DNA of 64,000 nt from the NCBI GenBank assembly GCA_017311315.1, contig CM029642.1:21804359-21868358 (forward strand). The letters run 5' to 3'. This DNA comes from Dendrocalamus latiflorus (taxonomy: Eukaryota; Streptophyta; Magnoliopsida; Poales; Poaceae). The translations under genes and the position numbers were made by a program. Below, piece by piece: positions 10,260-21,702 of the stretch. The notes beneath the pieces were generated by a model. The model searched no databases, was not told where the DNA came from, and saw nothing but the letters and a program-made list of their open reading frames with translations. Position 1 is the first letter of the stretch, and each line of letters opens with the position of its first letter.

Positions 10260-10760
10260 CCCTTTTCCCCAATTTTCGCAGCCGCCGCCCTCGCCTGCCT
10301 CCTCTCGCCCGCCTCCTCCGCCTCATCCGCTTGCCCGCCTCGCCTGCCTCCTCTCGCCCGCCTCCTCCGCCTCATCCGCTCGCCCGCCTCGCCCGCCTCA
10401 TCCTCTCGCCCGCCTCGCCTGCCTCCTCTCGCCCGCCTCCTCCGGCTCATCCGCTCTCCCGCCTCGCCCGCCTCCTCCGGCCACATCCCCTCGCCCGCCT
10501 CCTCCATCGCTTGGATCTAACACCCCCACTCTGCCTCATCTTGCCTGTACCTAGATCCCACGCCGCCCGAGCTCCCATCGCTGGCCTCCTCTGCCTCATC
10601 CGCTCGCCCGCCTCCTCTCGCCCGCCTCCTCCGCCCCATCCCCTCGCCCCGCCGCCCCGGCTCCCCAGCTTCGCCCGGCCGCCCCGACACCCCAGCTCCG
10701 GGCGCCGCCCAAGCTCCCATCACCGGCCGGACCGCCCCCTGGCGGCGGCGGAAGCACACC
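10260..10760. repeat. C-rich pyrimidine/GCC repeat in the CACTA 5' region
   Basis: Degenerate tandem repetition of CGCCCGCCTCCTCCGCCTCAT-like words, so all frames read as proline/serine/arginine-rich on one strand and glycine/arginine-rich on the other. Followed near 10838 by an AG boundary and a short exon-like piece (GAGGCCAAGTTCTGGGAGG). It may be a captured 5' exon or untranslated leader. No function assigned. Confidence 0.5.
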
Positions 10761-11795
10761 CTCATCCGATCCGCTTTTTTCTCTCGATTGGATTCGTCCC
10801 CAACTGCAGTTGTGCAAAGAACTAATTCGCTTGCATGCAGGAGGCCAAGTTCTGGGAGGAGAAGAGGAGGTTCGGGACAGACGCCAAGAAAGGGTCATTG
10901 CCGCTGGTGTGTGGGGTACTGTCTAGCTGTTGCTGTTGTCTAAATTAATGAATGGATACATGTGAAAACTGGGAATTTCGACAAGGAGTTGTGATACTGG
11001 AATGGCCAAAAACCAGAATTTGGGCTGAGTTACGGACCTTTTTTTCAGCGATTGGTACCAATTTTGAATGGTTTTTGCAGTATAAGTGTATGTTGATACA
11101 TTACTTTGCAATGTTCTACCTAAGCATAGGAATACTACATTCAAGAAATATAGCCTCACCTATGCACTCGATAGTGATCTCATTGGCATCAGTGTGTGAC
11201 GCATGTGCTCTAGAATTCTTGCTGCTAAGAAGTTCAGTAGTTTACTTTAGAAATGAGAATAATGCTTGATGGTATAGTTCATTTGTATGTTTTAAAAGGT
11301 CATGATTCAATTGGGCCTCTGCATTACACCACCCTTTAGCACTTGGCAGGGCTGGGAAAAATGGGTTGGGACGTGCAATGATGAGTTTGCCACATATACT
11401 ACAGCATCTTAAGAATCAATATTGTGTTTCACTCTATTAGTAATATGTCTATTTGCTAAGCATCGGCACTAGATATGAATCCTTTATGCGAATTGTAATA
11501 TGAAGCTTTCAGCTGAACGCTATTTGGATATATAGAATGCACACAATTGCTAAAACAATGTTGTGTGTATGAATGTTGCAGCGATAGCGATTGAGAGAGG
11601 AGCATTGTAGACTGTTGAAGTGTTGACTGCCGAATACCAGATAATCATAGCAAATTTTGATCCCTCATGTTTCAGAACGGCCTTTGAGCTTCCAAGGGGA
11701 CCCCCACCACGAGGAGCCGCCGGTAAGTTCACGTCGTTGGTATATTCATATACACATATCTGTCCAGTTTTCAGTGTACATCATTTTTGTGTTAA

Positions 11796-11917
11796 TATAC
11801 ATTTCAGTTTGTGAAAGATAAATTGCAATATGCTATGGTGGTTTAATCTTAAATTAGGCTCAACACTATAGTTTAGTATACATTTCAGTTTGTGAAAGAT
11901 AAATTGCAATATGCTAT
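11796..11917 (+). repeat. 41-bp direct duplication
   Basis: TATACATTTCAGTTTGTG and the following bases occur at 11796-11836 and again at 11877-11917, offset 81 bp, in the leader of the transposase gene. Confidence 0.85.
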
Positions 11918-12017
11918 AGGATATTTGTACAGTACAAATGCAACATACCTAGTTTTAATAAATATAATTTTATGCCTGATATATTCATGTTATGCACACA
12001 GAATTATTTTATGGCAC

Positions 12018-15000
12018 ATGCATCATGAATGGATGTATAGTGGCTGGCAGCGGGGTAAAGCTCCCTCAAATGAATGGATTGAACAAACTACACAGTTCTT
12101 AGATCATGCATTCTCAAATCCTAGACTAGTTGAAGATGACACCATTATGTGTCCATGTGCAATGTGCAGGAAGTATTTTAGGCACAACAGGCATATTGTA
12201 GAGTTGCACTTAAGTAAATATGGGTTTAGGTCAAACTATCAAACATGGACAACACATGATGAACAGGTGCCTTCAATAGATGATGAGGAAATCAATGAAT
12301 GTAATCGGATGGACAATCTGTTGATTAACCTAGGCGGTGAGCATCCACCGGGAATTAATGAGGAGCCAACAGCCTCTGCCCAGGCTTTCTATAGATTGGT
12401 TGCTAGCGCTGACGAACTAGTCCATGAGAACACAACACACTCAAGTCTGTCTGCTGTCGCTCGTTTGCTAGCTATGAAGTCGCAATACAATATGTCAATT
12501 GCACACTATGACGATGTATTACAAATAATTCATGAACTTTTGCCTCCGGAGTCTAAGTTGTCCGAGGACTTCTACCGTTCAAAAAAGTTGTTAGAGGGTC
12601 TCGGAATGCCATATGTGAAAATTGATGTGTGTTATAATAACTGCATGCTTTACTGGAAAGATAATGAGCATAAAGACAAGTGTGACTTATGTAATACCTC
12701 TCGCTACGAGGTAGGCCATAATAAAGTTCCACGTAAAGTATTACGGTACCTACCCATTATAGAGAGACTACAAAGGTTGTATGCACACGAGGAGACAGCA
12801 AAGCTAATGCGGTCACATAGTCAGTCAACGTCTGGTAAGATGGTGCACCCATGTGATGGGGAAGCTTGGCAACAATTTGACGAGGACTTCCCAAACTTTG
12901 CAAGTGATCCTAGAAATGTACGCCTTGCTATAGCAACAGATGGTTTCACACCATTTAGTTTGGGTGCTGCTCCTTACTCATGTTGGCCAGTGTTTGTGGC
13001 TCCATTAAATATTTCGCCGGGCATGCTTTTGAAGCCGGAGTACATATTCCTTGGCCTTGTTATCCCCGGCCCTAAACATCCTGGGAAAAAAATAAATATT
13101 CTAATGCAACCTTTAGTTGATGACCTTATCAAGTTGTGGGAGGGGGTACAAACATAGGATGCTTCACTTAAGCAAAACTTTATAATGCGGGGAGCATATC
13201 TATGGTCAGTTCATGATTTTCCTGCATATGGTATGTTTGCTGGTTGGAGCACACATGGTTCGTTTGCGTGTCCACAATGCTTGGGTGACAGTAAAGCATT
13301 TCAACTCCGTAATGGTCGCAAGGCTTGCTGGTTTGATTGTCATAGACGCTTCCTACCTAGAGACCATGAATTCAGAACTCAAGGTAATGCATTTCGAAAG
13401 AACACAGTAGTACGTGAGGAGGCACCAAGGCATTTAAGGGGAGAGGAAGTCGAAGCACAAATAGACAAGTTTGTTGGTGATACGAAAAACTTTGGTAAAC
13501 TTCACCATTGGACCCACAAAAGCTGCTTTTGGCAACTTCCATACTTCAATAAATTAAAGCTTCGACACAACATTGATGTGATGCATAATGAGAAAAATGT
13601 AGCTGAAACTATATGGAACACATGCTTTGACATACCCGATAAGACCAAGGATAATGTGAAGGCCAGACAAGATTTAGCTGAGATTTGTCACCGTCCTTCA
13701 CTGCACTTGGAGCTGAAGAACAATGGGAAGTGGCATAAGCCTAGGGCACCTTTTTGCATCAATAATAATGACAAGACAACCATTCTTAAGTGGTTTCAAA
13801 TATTGAAGTTTCCTGATGGATATGCATCCAATATTAGGCGAGGCGTTAACCTTCTACAAAGGAAGATATTTGGCCTCAAAAGTCATGACTTCCATATATT
13901 CATGGAACGTTTGCTACCAGTTGCATTCCGTGGCTTCCTTCCTGAAAATATATAGCTATGTTTGGCTGAGCTCAGTTATTTCTATAGGAAGTTGTGTGCT
14001 AAAGAGATTAGCAAGGATGACATAACCTCACTAGAACAGAATGTTGCAGTGCTTCTATGCAAACTAGAGAAAATATTTCCTCCTGGGTTCTTTAATCCTA
14101 TGAAACATCTAATCATACATCTTCCTTATGAGGCTCGACTAGGAGGCCCTGTCCTGGCCCGCTGGATGTACCCATATGAGAGGTAAAATAATTAATACCG
14201 CTATTTTATCTTTCTAGCCTAATGATATATGTAATTAATTGGTCTACTCCATGTAGGTACATACAAAAAATTAGGAAGAAAGTACGGAATAAGGCTCGAG
14301 TTGAGGGTTCTATTGTTGAGGCATACCTAGTTGAGGAGGCTACAAATTTTCTATCATTATATTTTAACCCTAAAGTTCGGTCAATTAGAAACAAGATACC
14401 TCGATACGATGATGGTGCCTCCACATTTGAAAGTTCATGTGACCTTGTCATATTTCAATACCCGGGTCGATGCATTAGCCCTCGTGGCTGTCGTGATCTC
14501 ACAACAGAAGAGTACAAGGTTGCTTTCTTGTATATATTGACAAATGTGCCAGAGATGGATGATTACTTCATGTATGTGCTGAGATTATGCAACCCAACTT
14601 ACATTTCTTTAATTATATTTATGTAATTACAACTAACTCTTTTTATGTAGTAAATTTTGTAAAGAACATTGGAAGAGCGGAATGAAACCAACTGAAAACC
14701 AACTTAGGGATTTAAGGTTAAATGGTTGGAAATCGAGCCGCCCTATGCGTCCTGGGCCCAATTTTTTCGATTGGTTTAAAACTCAAGTAATTATCGTCAA
14801 CACTTCAACTTATAACACTTGAGAAACATCTTTGTAGCAATCTGAAATCAACTAAAGCTAATACAATTAATTGTCTATTTGCAGTGCATGAAGTTATCTA
14901 CCATTCCTAATACCTTACGCCAAATGTCTTACGGTTTCCGCACAAGAGTTGCCACTTATGGATGCTATGATGTGAATGGATACAGATTTCGCTCATCAAA

Positions 15001-15235
15001 GTATGAGAGCGGGAAATCTGGACTGACTACAACTAATAGTGGTGTTTGTGTGTCTAGTGTTGACGAGAACAACAATGTGTTGGAGTATTATGGTGTCATT
15101 GAAGACATCATAAAAATTACTTGGGAAGGCAGCATGCATCTTGAGCTGGTTTTATTTGATTGCCATTGGTTTGATCCAACACCAAATGGAGTTAGGCAGC
15201 ATGTATCTTGTGTGCTTAAAAATGGAAATGCTTAG
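12018..15235 (+). pseudogene. TNP2-type CACTA transposase, two in-frame TAG stops
   Basis: Exons 12018-14182, 14257-14571, 14651-14786 and 14885-15235 are joined by GT-AG introns of 74, 79 and 98 bp and add up to 989 codons in one frame. Order of domains: transposase-associated N-terminal region (WMYSGWQRG, then a CPCAMC cysteine cluster near residue 45), TNP2 transposase (CDLC near 224, AIATDGFTPF near 304, DVMHNEKNV near 519), the DUF4218 region (RLGGPVLARWMYPYER near 705) and the start of DUF4216 (YYGVIEDI near 939), which then ends early. TAG codons at 13155-13157 (residue 380) and 13953-13955 (residue 646) fall where related proteins usually have tyrosine and tryptophan. The start at 12018 is chosen because it precedes the conserved EWMY. 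Earlier in-frame ATGs give an unconserved, hydrophobic lead-in. A functional protein would bind the ends and catalyse cut-and-paste movement; this copy probably cannot. Confidence 0.88.
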
Positions 15236-15299
15236 GAGGAGATAAGCAGATAAACGACATGCATGTTGCAAGATGATGAGATCTTTTTACTGCTGTCTG

Positions 15300-15560
15300 C
15301 TAGCTACTGTACATACCTTCCATGCATGTATGTTGTATGTTGTTGAGATATTTTTTTGGTTGGATGCATGTATGTTGTATGTTGTACATACCTTCCATCC
15401 ATGCATGTATGTTGTATGTTGTACATACCTTCCATGCATGTATGTTGTATGTTGTCTGATATCTAGTATCTACTGCTGTCTGCTGTCTCCTCATGGTACA
15501 GAGGATGCAGTATGTTGTTGAGATATTTTTTTGGTTGGATGTTGGATGGATGATGCAAGA
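15300..15560 (+). repeat. Tandem GTACATACCTTCCATGCATG repeat after the transposase
   Basis: Three to four copies of a roughly 37-bp word containing CATGTATGTTGTATGTTGT. A TTGAGATATTTTTTTGGTTGG word also occurs twice (near 15343 and 15516). Probably lies in the 3' untranslated region. Confidence 0.75.
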
Positions 15561-15650
15561 TGCAAGAGGTGGATGTGGTAGTGAAGGTTTTTAATTTGTG
15601 TTAACAGTCTTTATTTCAAGGCTATAACCTAGAGTTTCACCATGTTGTAG

Positions 15651-18182
15651 GAACACAAATATGGACCAGAGAAGGCTACTTGGCTAAACACATATGCTGT
15701 AATGAAATCAGGCATGAAGAATGTGGATAGTAGTGGTAGTAGTGGTCCAATCAGCAGCCAGAAAGCACAGAAATACATTGTAAGTGCACATCTTTCCCTA
15801 GCTTGTATGATTTGAATAGAATGTGAGGAGCTGGAAGAAGTGGCAAGATGGTTAAATGTTGCTTTTGTTCTAGGATGATTACTCTTCTGCTGCTATGGCT
15901 CAACACGAAGATGATTGGGAGCAGCGACCACTCGATGGAAGCATATTGTACAACATCAATGGTGGCATGCCCCATGGCCGTGTACCAATAGGGAACGGTG
16001 CTATCAAGAAGGATGATGTTCTAGCAGCTGCGAAATCAAGAAACATCAGGCCATCCAATTCCATGTCTTATCGAAATGTGATTCGACATAATCAAGAACT
16101 ACTCCAGACACAAGAAGTTCACCGCCAGATGATCTTGGTAATAATGTTCATCAACACACATTTGACATTCTGTTTTCTATACATGCATGCAGCTGTAGTG
16201 TTTTCTGAAAGTATTACTACTCAATACTCTCTGATATAAGAACTTTAATATTGTAGATGATACTCCATACTCCATGCATGCAGCTGCTGCAATCTGCTCT
16301 GTAACAGATATATATTGTCACTGTATTGTCATATAAGTACCAACTGTCAATCCAGAAGTCAAATTGTCATATAATGCACATGCACTTAACTAGTATAGGC
16401 TATATTTCGACTCTTATATAATACAAACCATGTATTGATCAAGCTCTGGTCTGCTCTACTTCTGAAGTATTGTATAGTCGATGAGTAGTATACGCAAGAA
16501 CATGAAGGAGTAATATACACTATGTTTAATTTAATGTTTTCATAGGTAAGTTTGCAAAGTTTTAAAGATTAACTTCATTAATATTTGGATGGCATTTAAT
16601 TTACTTGTGGATTGTGATGAAAGTAGTAGAATATATAAGTATCAGCTAGCAGGGATCAAGCCAATGATTGGGCAACCAGGAACTCGATCCGGACAGCCGG
16701 AGTCATGCTATGGCTAGAGAGAATTAACTGTGGTACAAATGAAATTTGACAGTTGGTACTAGAGCCCAATTATAAGTATTATTAACGCACAGTGACAATA
16801 CAATGGCCCAAGCTGCAATCTGCTATGTGACATATATATATTGTCACTACTAGCTCGACTAATCTCATGCCAGCATTATAAGTATTATCAACTGCTCAAT
16901 GAAATTTTCCAAATGGGCAAAACTAAGAACAGAGATGGCAAAGTCTGTTTCACAGCAGATATATATTTTTTTGGTAAGTGAAAAATATGGTATTACAAGT
17001 GTTGACAGCACTGGGGATGAGATGGCTAAATTCTAAAGAACACATACGTTGTTGTATGCTTTTCATGGGAATGTGTGGGCTTTTGTGTGCATAGTGAAAG
17101 CTATGCCTATGGACACAATATAGCTTTTCTATATGTTTGTTGTGTTGTATATTCTGCATGCCATCTGAAAGCTATTCTGAATGTGTGGGCTTTTGTGTGC
17201 ATAGTGAAAGCCATGTTAGTACAGGCTTCCATAGTGAATTTGCGCTACCTTTCATTTTCATGTTTTTTTTGCGATGAGGTACAGTTTAATTTTGTTTCAG
17301 GGCAGATATTTCTTGTCTTTAGTTTTCTTGCTCTTCCATGCTTCGTCATTTATATATATCGTCAATCTGTAGTCACCTCACTAGTAACTGTCTTTAATAC
17401 TGATCAGTTTCCAACTGTAGATGCTTTTTGAGAAGATGGGTGAACAACCACCACCAGAGATGCTACGCCGTGGAACACCTACACAAGCACAGGTAATATC
17501 GTTTAATACCTACAATTATTGCTTTGTGTACAAACAAAATTCCCTACGAACTATTATTTTGTCTTGTTCTAGAGTTCAACTTCAAGTGGTACTTTCCACC
17601 TATCACCTTTGTCATACGAAGGACCATGTGTACTATACAACTAATCATTTTTGGTATGTCAGACTGTCAACAAGCAGTACAGCAGTGAGCGAGTGGATTC
17701 ATGTTGAATGTTCTAAACATGGCCATAACCTGAATCTCATTTACTTATAGTTGATGGTAAGGTGGCAAATGACTTCTCTACTAATTAGTACACCCATACT
17801 TGTCAGTTGTTTACGAGGCTAAACTAATCTTGAGTATATGCCAACCTGCAGCTAGCAAAAGCAGTAGCATATATACTTACCTTCTTTGCACAATTTTTGT
17901 TGAATTAACAAGAACACTTAGATCTTCACATGTATTTATGGGATGATTACGTATAGTCATGTGGATTTCTCTATCCAACTCTCCTTTTTTTTGTTGCTAT
18001 GATCTTGACATAATGTTTTCACTTTGCAGCAAGGGACTGGGACTGGGACTGGGCTTGGGACTGGATCCTCTCATGTGGGCTCACAACCGGATGACGGTGC
18101 TGTCGATGGTAACGTTGATGGAAACGACAGGGACAACTGCAGTGGCGACATTGATGGCGACAACAACCATGCTGCCATGTGA
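15651..18182 (+). CDS. PttA/En-Spm-like protein of the CACTA element, partial 5' end
   Basis: Four exons in one frame, 15651-15779, 15874-16137, 17421-17492 and 18030-18182, give 205 residues ending at TGA 18180-18182. Each junction has GT-AG and is in phase 0. Readable parts are EHKYGPEKATWLNTYAVMKS, then RPLDGSILYNINGGMPHGRV followed by PIGNGAI, a helical glutamine-rich segment, and a glycine/threonine then Asp/Asn-rich tail (GTGTGTGLGTG). The GGxPHGR..IGNGAI pattern is typical of the PttA/En-Spm accessory proteins of plant CACTA elements. No start codon or earlier exon was found, so the 5' end is incomplete or the exons belong to a longer transcript that begins with TNP2. Likely role: DNA binding at subterminal repeats. 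Confidence 0.6.
17069..17214 (+). repeat. 31-bp direct repeat in intron
   Basis: AATGTGTGGGCTTTTGTGTG followed by CATAGTGAAAG occurs at about 17070-17100 and 17180-17210, inside the large third intron of the PttA-like gene. Confidence 0.8.
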
Positions 18183-18555
18183 TTTTCAGTGATCTCTTGT
18201 AGTTCTTTTGACTAGCTGAACTTGAATGTAATGGAAATAGATGTCTTTTGGATGTGGTACTTCATTGTAGATGTCTTTTTGATGGATGAACCAATCTGGA
18301 GGTGATGTTTATGAATGGGTATGCTTGTGTGAACATGAATCAATGTACGGATTGTTTATGAAAACTGAACTTTTTATATATTTGTTTAATTACATGTTTC
18401 TTGATCGATGAAGGATGGTGTTGTGATTAATTTGATTATATGATGCACGGATGTGTAAGATTTAGATATCAATGCTTATGTTGTAAGTTATTTGCTAATT
18501 CATTGTGGCTGAAAGAAATATGTTATAAGTGAATGCAAAATTTTTTAGCCATAGG

Positions 18556-19030
18556 AAATCAATTTTGCTCACGGTTCAAACCGTCAATGAAATAAATTTT
18601 GCTGACAGTTTGGCCCGTGAGGAAAGTTAATTTTTCCCTCACGGGTATAGCACCGTCAGGTTAAATAATTTTTCCCTCACGGGTATAGCACCGTCAGGTT
18701 AAATAGTTTTTCCCTCACGGGTATAGCACCGTCAGGTTAAATATTTTTCTCACGGGAATTGTACCGTCAGGTTAAATTATTTTCCTCACGGGTAACATTT
18801 TGCCCGTGAGTAAAATTTATTTTTCTCACGGGAATTGTACCGTCAGGTTAAATTATTTCCCTCACGGGTAAAACCGTCAGGTTAAATATCCCTGACGGGT
18901 TCCCATCAGCCAAATAAAATTTCCCTGACCAGCCAGCCCTGAGGGGTTTTGCCTGATGGGAACCCGTCAGGGATATTTAACCTGACGGTTTTTTGTATTT
19001 TCCTGACGGTTTTGAACCGTGAGGAATGAT
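18556..19030. repeat. Right subterminal tandem repeats of the CACTA element
   Basis: At least six units of about 32-34 bp built on TCACGGGTATAGCACCGTCA and GGTTAAAT between 18635 and 18900, the first three nearly identical, followed by inverted pieces. The array is much more regular than the left side. Confidence 0.88.
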
Positions 19031-19345
19031 CTGTTTTCCAGTAGTGATATATACAAAAAAAAATAAGGTCTCATGAGTGTTGGCCGGTGATAATGTCCCT
19101 GGTGCGACATGATAGAGAAAAGTAGGAGAATCAATATGCTCTAGTTGCCATGCATGGCACAGTGTGTGTGGACATGCATGAAGAGGACTCGAAAAGTTAT
19201 TTTTAGTGGAAATGGATAGCAACAGGGAAGTACGTACGGCTTCATGCTTGGACAGTTGGACTCATCCAACTTGCGAATTATACACCATTCAAAAACAAAC
19301 TTGCGAATACGTGCATACATGTGGGGGCGAGCTATTACTCTGGAG

Positions 19346-19862
19346 TAGAGGTGCAAACGGAGCGGATAATTTCCGTCCGTCCGACCGACCGAAGGCATAT
19401 AGAACGGATACGGAAGGGGTAGATGAGTATCCGATACTATCCATGTTCGACTCTGACTCCGAAGAAAAAATATAGAATAGAACACGAGATAAGTGATATC
19501 CGTCCGTATATATCTGTATGTCAAATGATATGAGGAAGTCTGTTGTGACTTCACCTAAGAACAAAATAATATATAGGCAGATTGTCATATCTAAACAAGC
19601 GGAAGTATTGAATGTTCTTTCTTCAACATCTTAGTAATTAGTCTCTATATTCGCTCTGATTGTACCATATTGCCCAATATCTTATGCAAAGAAACGGATA
19701 ATTTCCGTCCGCTCGACCGTCCAAAAGATTATGGAACGGATACGGAATGGAGAAATAGATATCCGATATTATCCTTGTCCGACTGCGACTCTGAGGAAAA
19801 AAATATAGAATAGGATACATGATAAGCGATATCCATCCATATCCGCTCCGATTGCACCTCTA
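19346..19862. mobile_element. Non-autonomous hAT-type element, perfect 8-bp duplication
   Basis: Ends TAGAGGTGCAAACGGAGCGG and, inverted, TAGAGGTGCAATCGGAGCGG. Flanked by CTCTGGAG at 19338-19345 and 19863-19870. The interior is itself duplicated: AACGGATAATTTCCGTCCG and the ACGGATACGGAA and GATATCCGATA words occur in both halves, as in a dimer. No transposase is encoded. Confidence 0.9.
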
Positions 19863-19869
19863 CTCTGGA

Positions 19870-20326
19870 GTATTCATATGAGAATATACTTGGCTTTGAA
19901 GCAACTGAACGTGAATTCGTGATTTGTAAGTGTACAGTCGTGTTAACGATCGTGTGAAGCTGATCGGAGCCGTCGAGCCCAACGGGAGCCGCGTCAGCCG
20001 GTGCGCCGTCGGAGGCGAGCACGAGGGGATGGCCAGGACATGACGGGTCGGCACACGATCGAGGAGGCGAGCGTGGGCAAGGGTCAGGAGGCGGCGCCGA
20101 GGGCGAGGGCGAGGGCGACGCCTAACAATTCAATCCACGAGTTTGAGTGCATCAGCAGTACTGTTGCGAAGAGACGGTCAGTGCACGGTCGAAATTAATC
20201 CACAAACGTAATACAATTTTGTGATCGCCCAATTGATTGTCAAGTACATACATCGCCGGTTTCTAGCTAACACGTACGTGTGTATTCAAATTGCTTCAGC
20301 AAATCGAGCTATGATATTAATTTTAA
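19870..20326. other. Interval between elements, no recognised gene
   Basis: Contains a GC-rich patch (19960-20125) with a GAGGGCGAGGGCGAGG run, and then degenerate similarity to the PHAS upstream block near 20290-20320 (GCTTCAGCAAATCGAGCT). Confidence 0.35.
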
Positions 20327-20631
20327 GAGCATGTACAATGATGTTGTATTAGCTGTCTATAATTCTTGTCACATAGGATACGAAATGATGTGAGGAGAAA
20401 GAGCGAGCATAGAGAATTATACCGTCTCTCATGCAACAGTCGACTGCAATACAACAAACTAGATGCATTGTGTCATAAAGAAGTTATCTATAGAAATATA
20501 TATGAAAAAAGATAATCTATTATAAGAGATATATATAACCTATTGTAGGAGATATATATCTTTAATGCCGTTTATAGATAACATAGAGAGTATTATAGAT
20601 ATAGTAATTATCTATATTATTGTATATGTTC
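20327..20631. mobile_element. Tourist-like MITE with TAA duplication
   Basis: Ends GAGCATGTACAATGATGTTG and, inverted, GAACATATACAATAATATAG. Flanked by TAA on both sides (20324-20326, 20632-20634). It is AT-rich, with internal GATATATAT repeats. The 3-bp TAA duplication fits PIF/Harbinger-derived MITEs. Confidence 0.7.
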
Positions 20632-20966
20632 TAAATAGCTTGTTTGTTTGATTATATGTGACATAATCAATTGTACTTGAAGAAATCTTACGGATTAATT
20701 TCAATTGTACTCTTGCAGGTGGTTCGTGCTAGCTCACTAAGAAATAAGAAACGTATGATACGCCCGTGGGGAGAGTCAAGTTAATGGTAAGGACGTGCCT
20801 ACAAGAGAGCTCTCCAGACAGATAACACTGCAGTTCTCCCTTACCCTTCTAGAAGAAAACCTTACTGAATGCACTTGCAGCCTTGTGGTTGGTTGGTTTT
20901 TGCATAGCATGGTACCAATATACCCCTGTGAAGAGCAAGTTAATACCTACCGTGGAAAGATTGCGG

Positions 20967-20975
20967 CTATAAGAG
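20967..20975 (+). promoter_or_regulatory. TATA box of PHAS-like unit U5
   Basis: CTATAAGAG, 172 nt before the site at 21139, followed by a diverged leader (CCTCACAACTCTAAAGCC). Confidence 0.6.
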
Positions 20976-20997
20976 AATTTGAAACCTCACAACTCTA

Positions 20998-21270
20998 AAG
21001 CCACGCATAACACAAGAGTCCCCCTTACCTACTACGATTTGTATGAAGTTCTCTTCAGATTGATCTAATGTAAACCAAGCAAAATCCCCCTTGAAAAGAG
21101 AAATATTTCTTGTTCAATTTACCCATGTTGAATGCACATAGGACTGTGAGGCATCGGGAGTGCTTGACATGCTAAGTCGATCCCTTGATGTCTTGTTTAG
21201 ATACTTTGGTGCAGCACTCAGCGACAAAATTTTCTAATCATGTGATGTGAATTCAGTGCAGAATTGACTG
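20998..21270 (+). ncRNA. Putative 21-PHAS precursor U5 (miR2118-targeted)
   Basis: A more diverged member lying between transposons. TATA box, leader words (CAACTCTAAAGCCACGCAT, CCCCCTTACCTAC), target site and the tail GATGTCTTGTTTAGATACTTTGGT are kept in order and spacing, while the rest has changed. Conservation of spacing despite this divergence argues for selection on the promoter-to-site arrangement rather than mere recency. Confidence 0.6.
21139..21160 (+). other. miR2118-like target site, U5
   Basis: TAGGACTGTGAGGCATCGGG followed by AG: 19 of 22 match the complement of the TTCCCGATGCC form. Expected cleavage between 21150 and 21151. Confidence 0.68.
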
Positions 21271-21702
21271 ACAGGTTGAAAAGATTGCTACTGCTCACAG
21301 ATCATGCAAATAAATTGAAAACGAGAATACTTCCAGGTGCAAATGTTCTGCTTCATCGTGCGTAGCTATGCACAGACTACTTAAAATTGGAGTAATTAGG
21401 TTACACAGAAGTATTTGTTTTTGCACATGTGCTTGCTTGCTGTTACTCTCCAAGATGATGACCTATATGACAAAGGTTAGTTGTGCATTTGTGTTTACTG
21501 GTTATCATGCGCTTCTCTATGGATCTCGCGATAAGATTGGAATATAGTAGTTGTCATGCATGGCACAGTGTGGACACCGGACACTTTGACATGCATGTTG
21601 AAAACTTGAAAGCTTTGCTTAGTTTTTTTAGTGGAGAAAGATTTTCTTAGTGGAAAATGGAAATGGAGCAGATGTACATGAGCCGATTGCACTAGGCACT
21701 AG

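Larger units (their letters stand above)
9987..19046 (+). mobile_element. Complete 9.06-kb CACTA (En/Spm) transposon
   Basis: The left end CACTACTAGAAAACGGATCA and the inverted right end CACTACTGGAAAACAGATCA agree over about 30 bp with two mismatches. The 3-bp target duplication is ATA (9984-9986 and 19047-19049). Inside the termini lie subterminal repeats based on CTCACGGG / ACCGTCAGG. The interior holds a GC-rich 5' segment, a TNP2-type transposase gene and a PttA-like gene, both on the plus strand. This is the full layout of an autonomous grass CACTA element, but the transposase frame is broken, so it would need proteins supplied elsewhere. Confidence 0.93.

Noticed and set aside
10202..10825. 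Overlapping 98-164-codon frames in the C-rich CACTA leader
   Set aside because: Degenerate repeat with no consistent frame; reported as a repeat instead.
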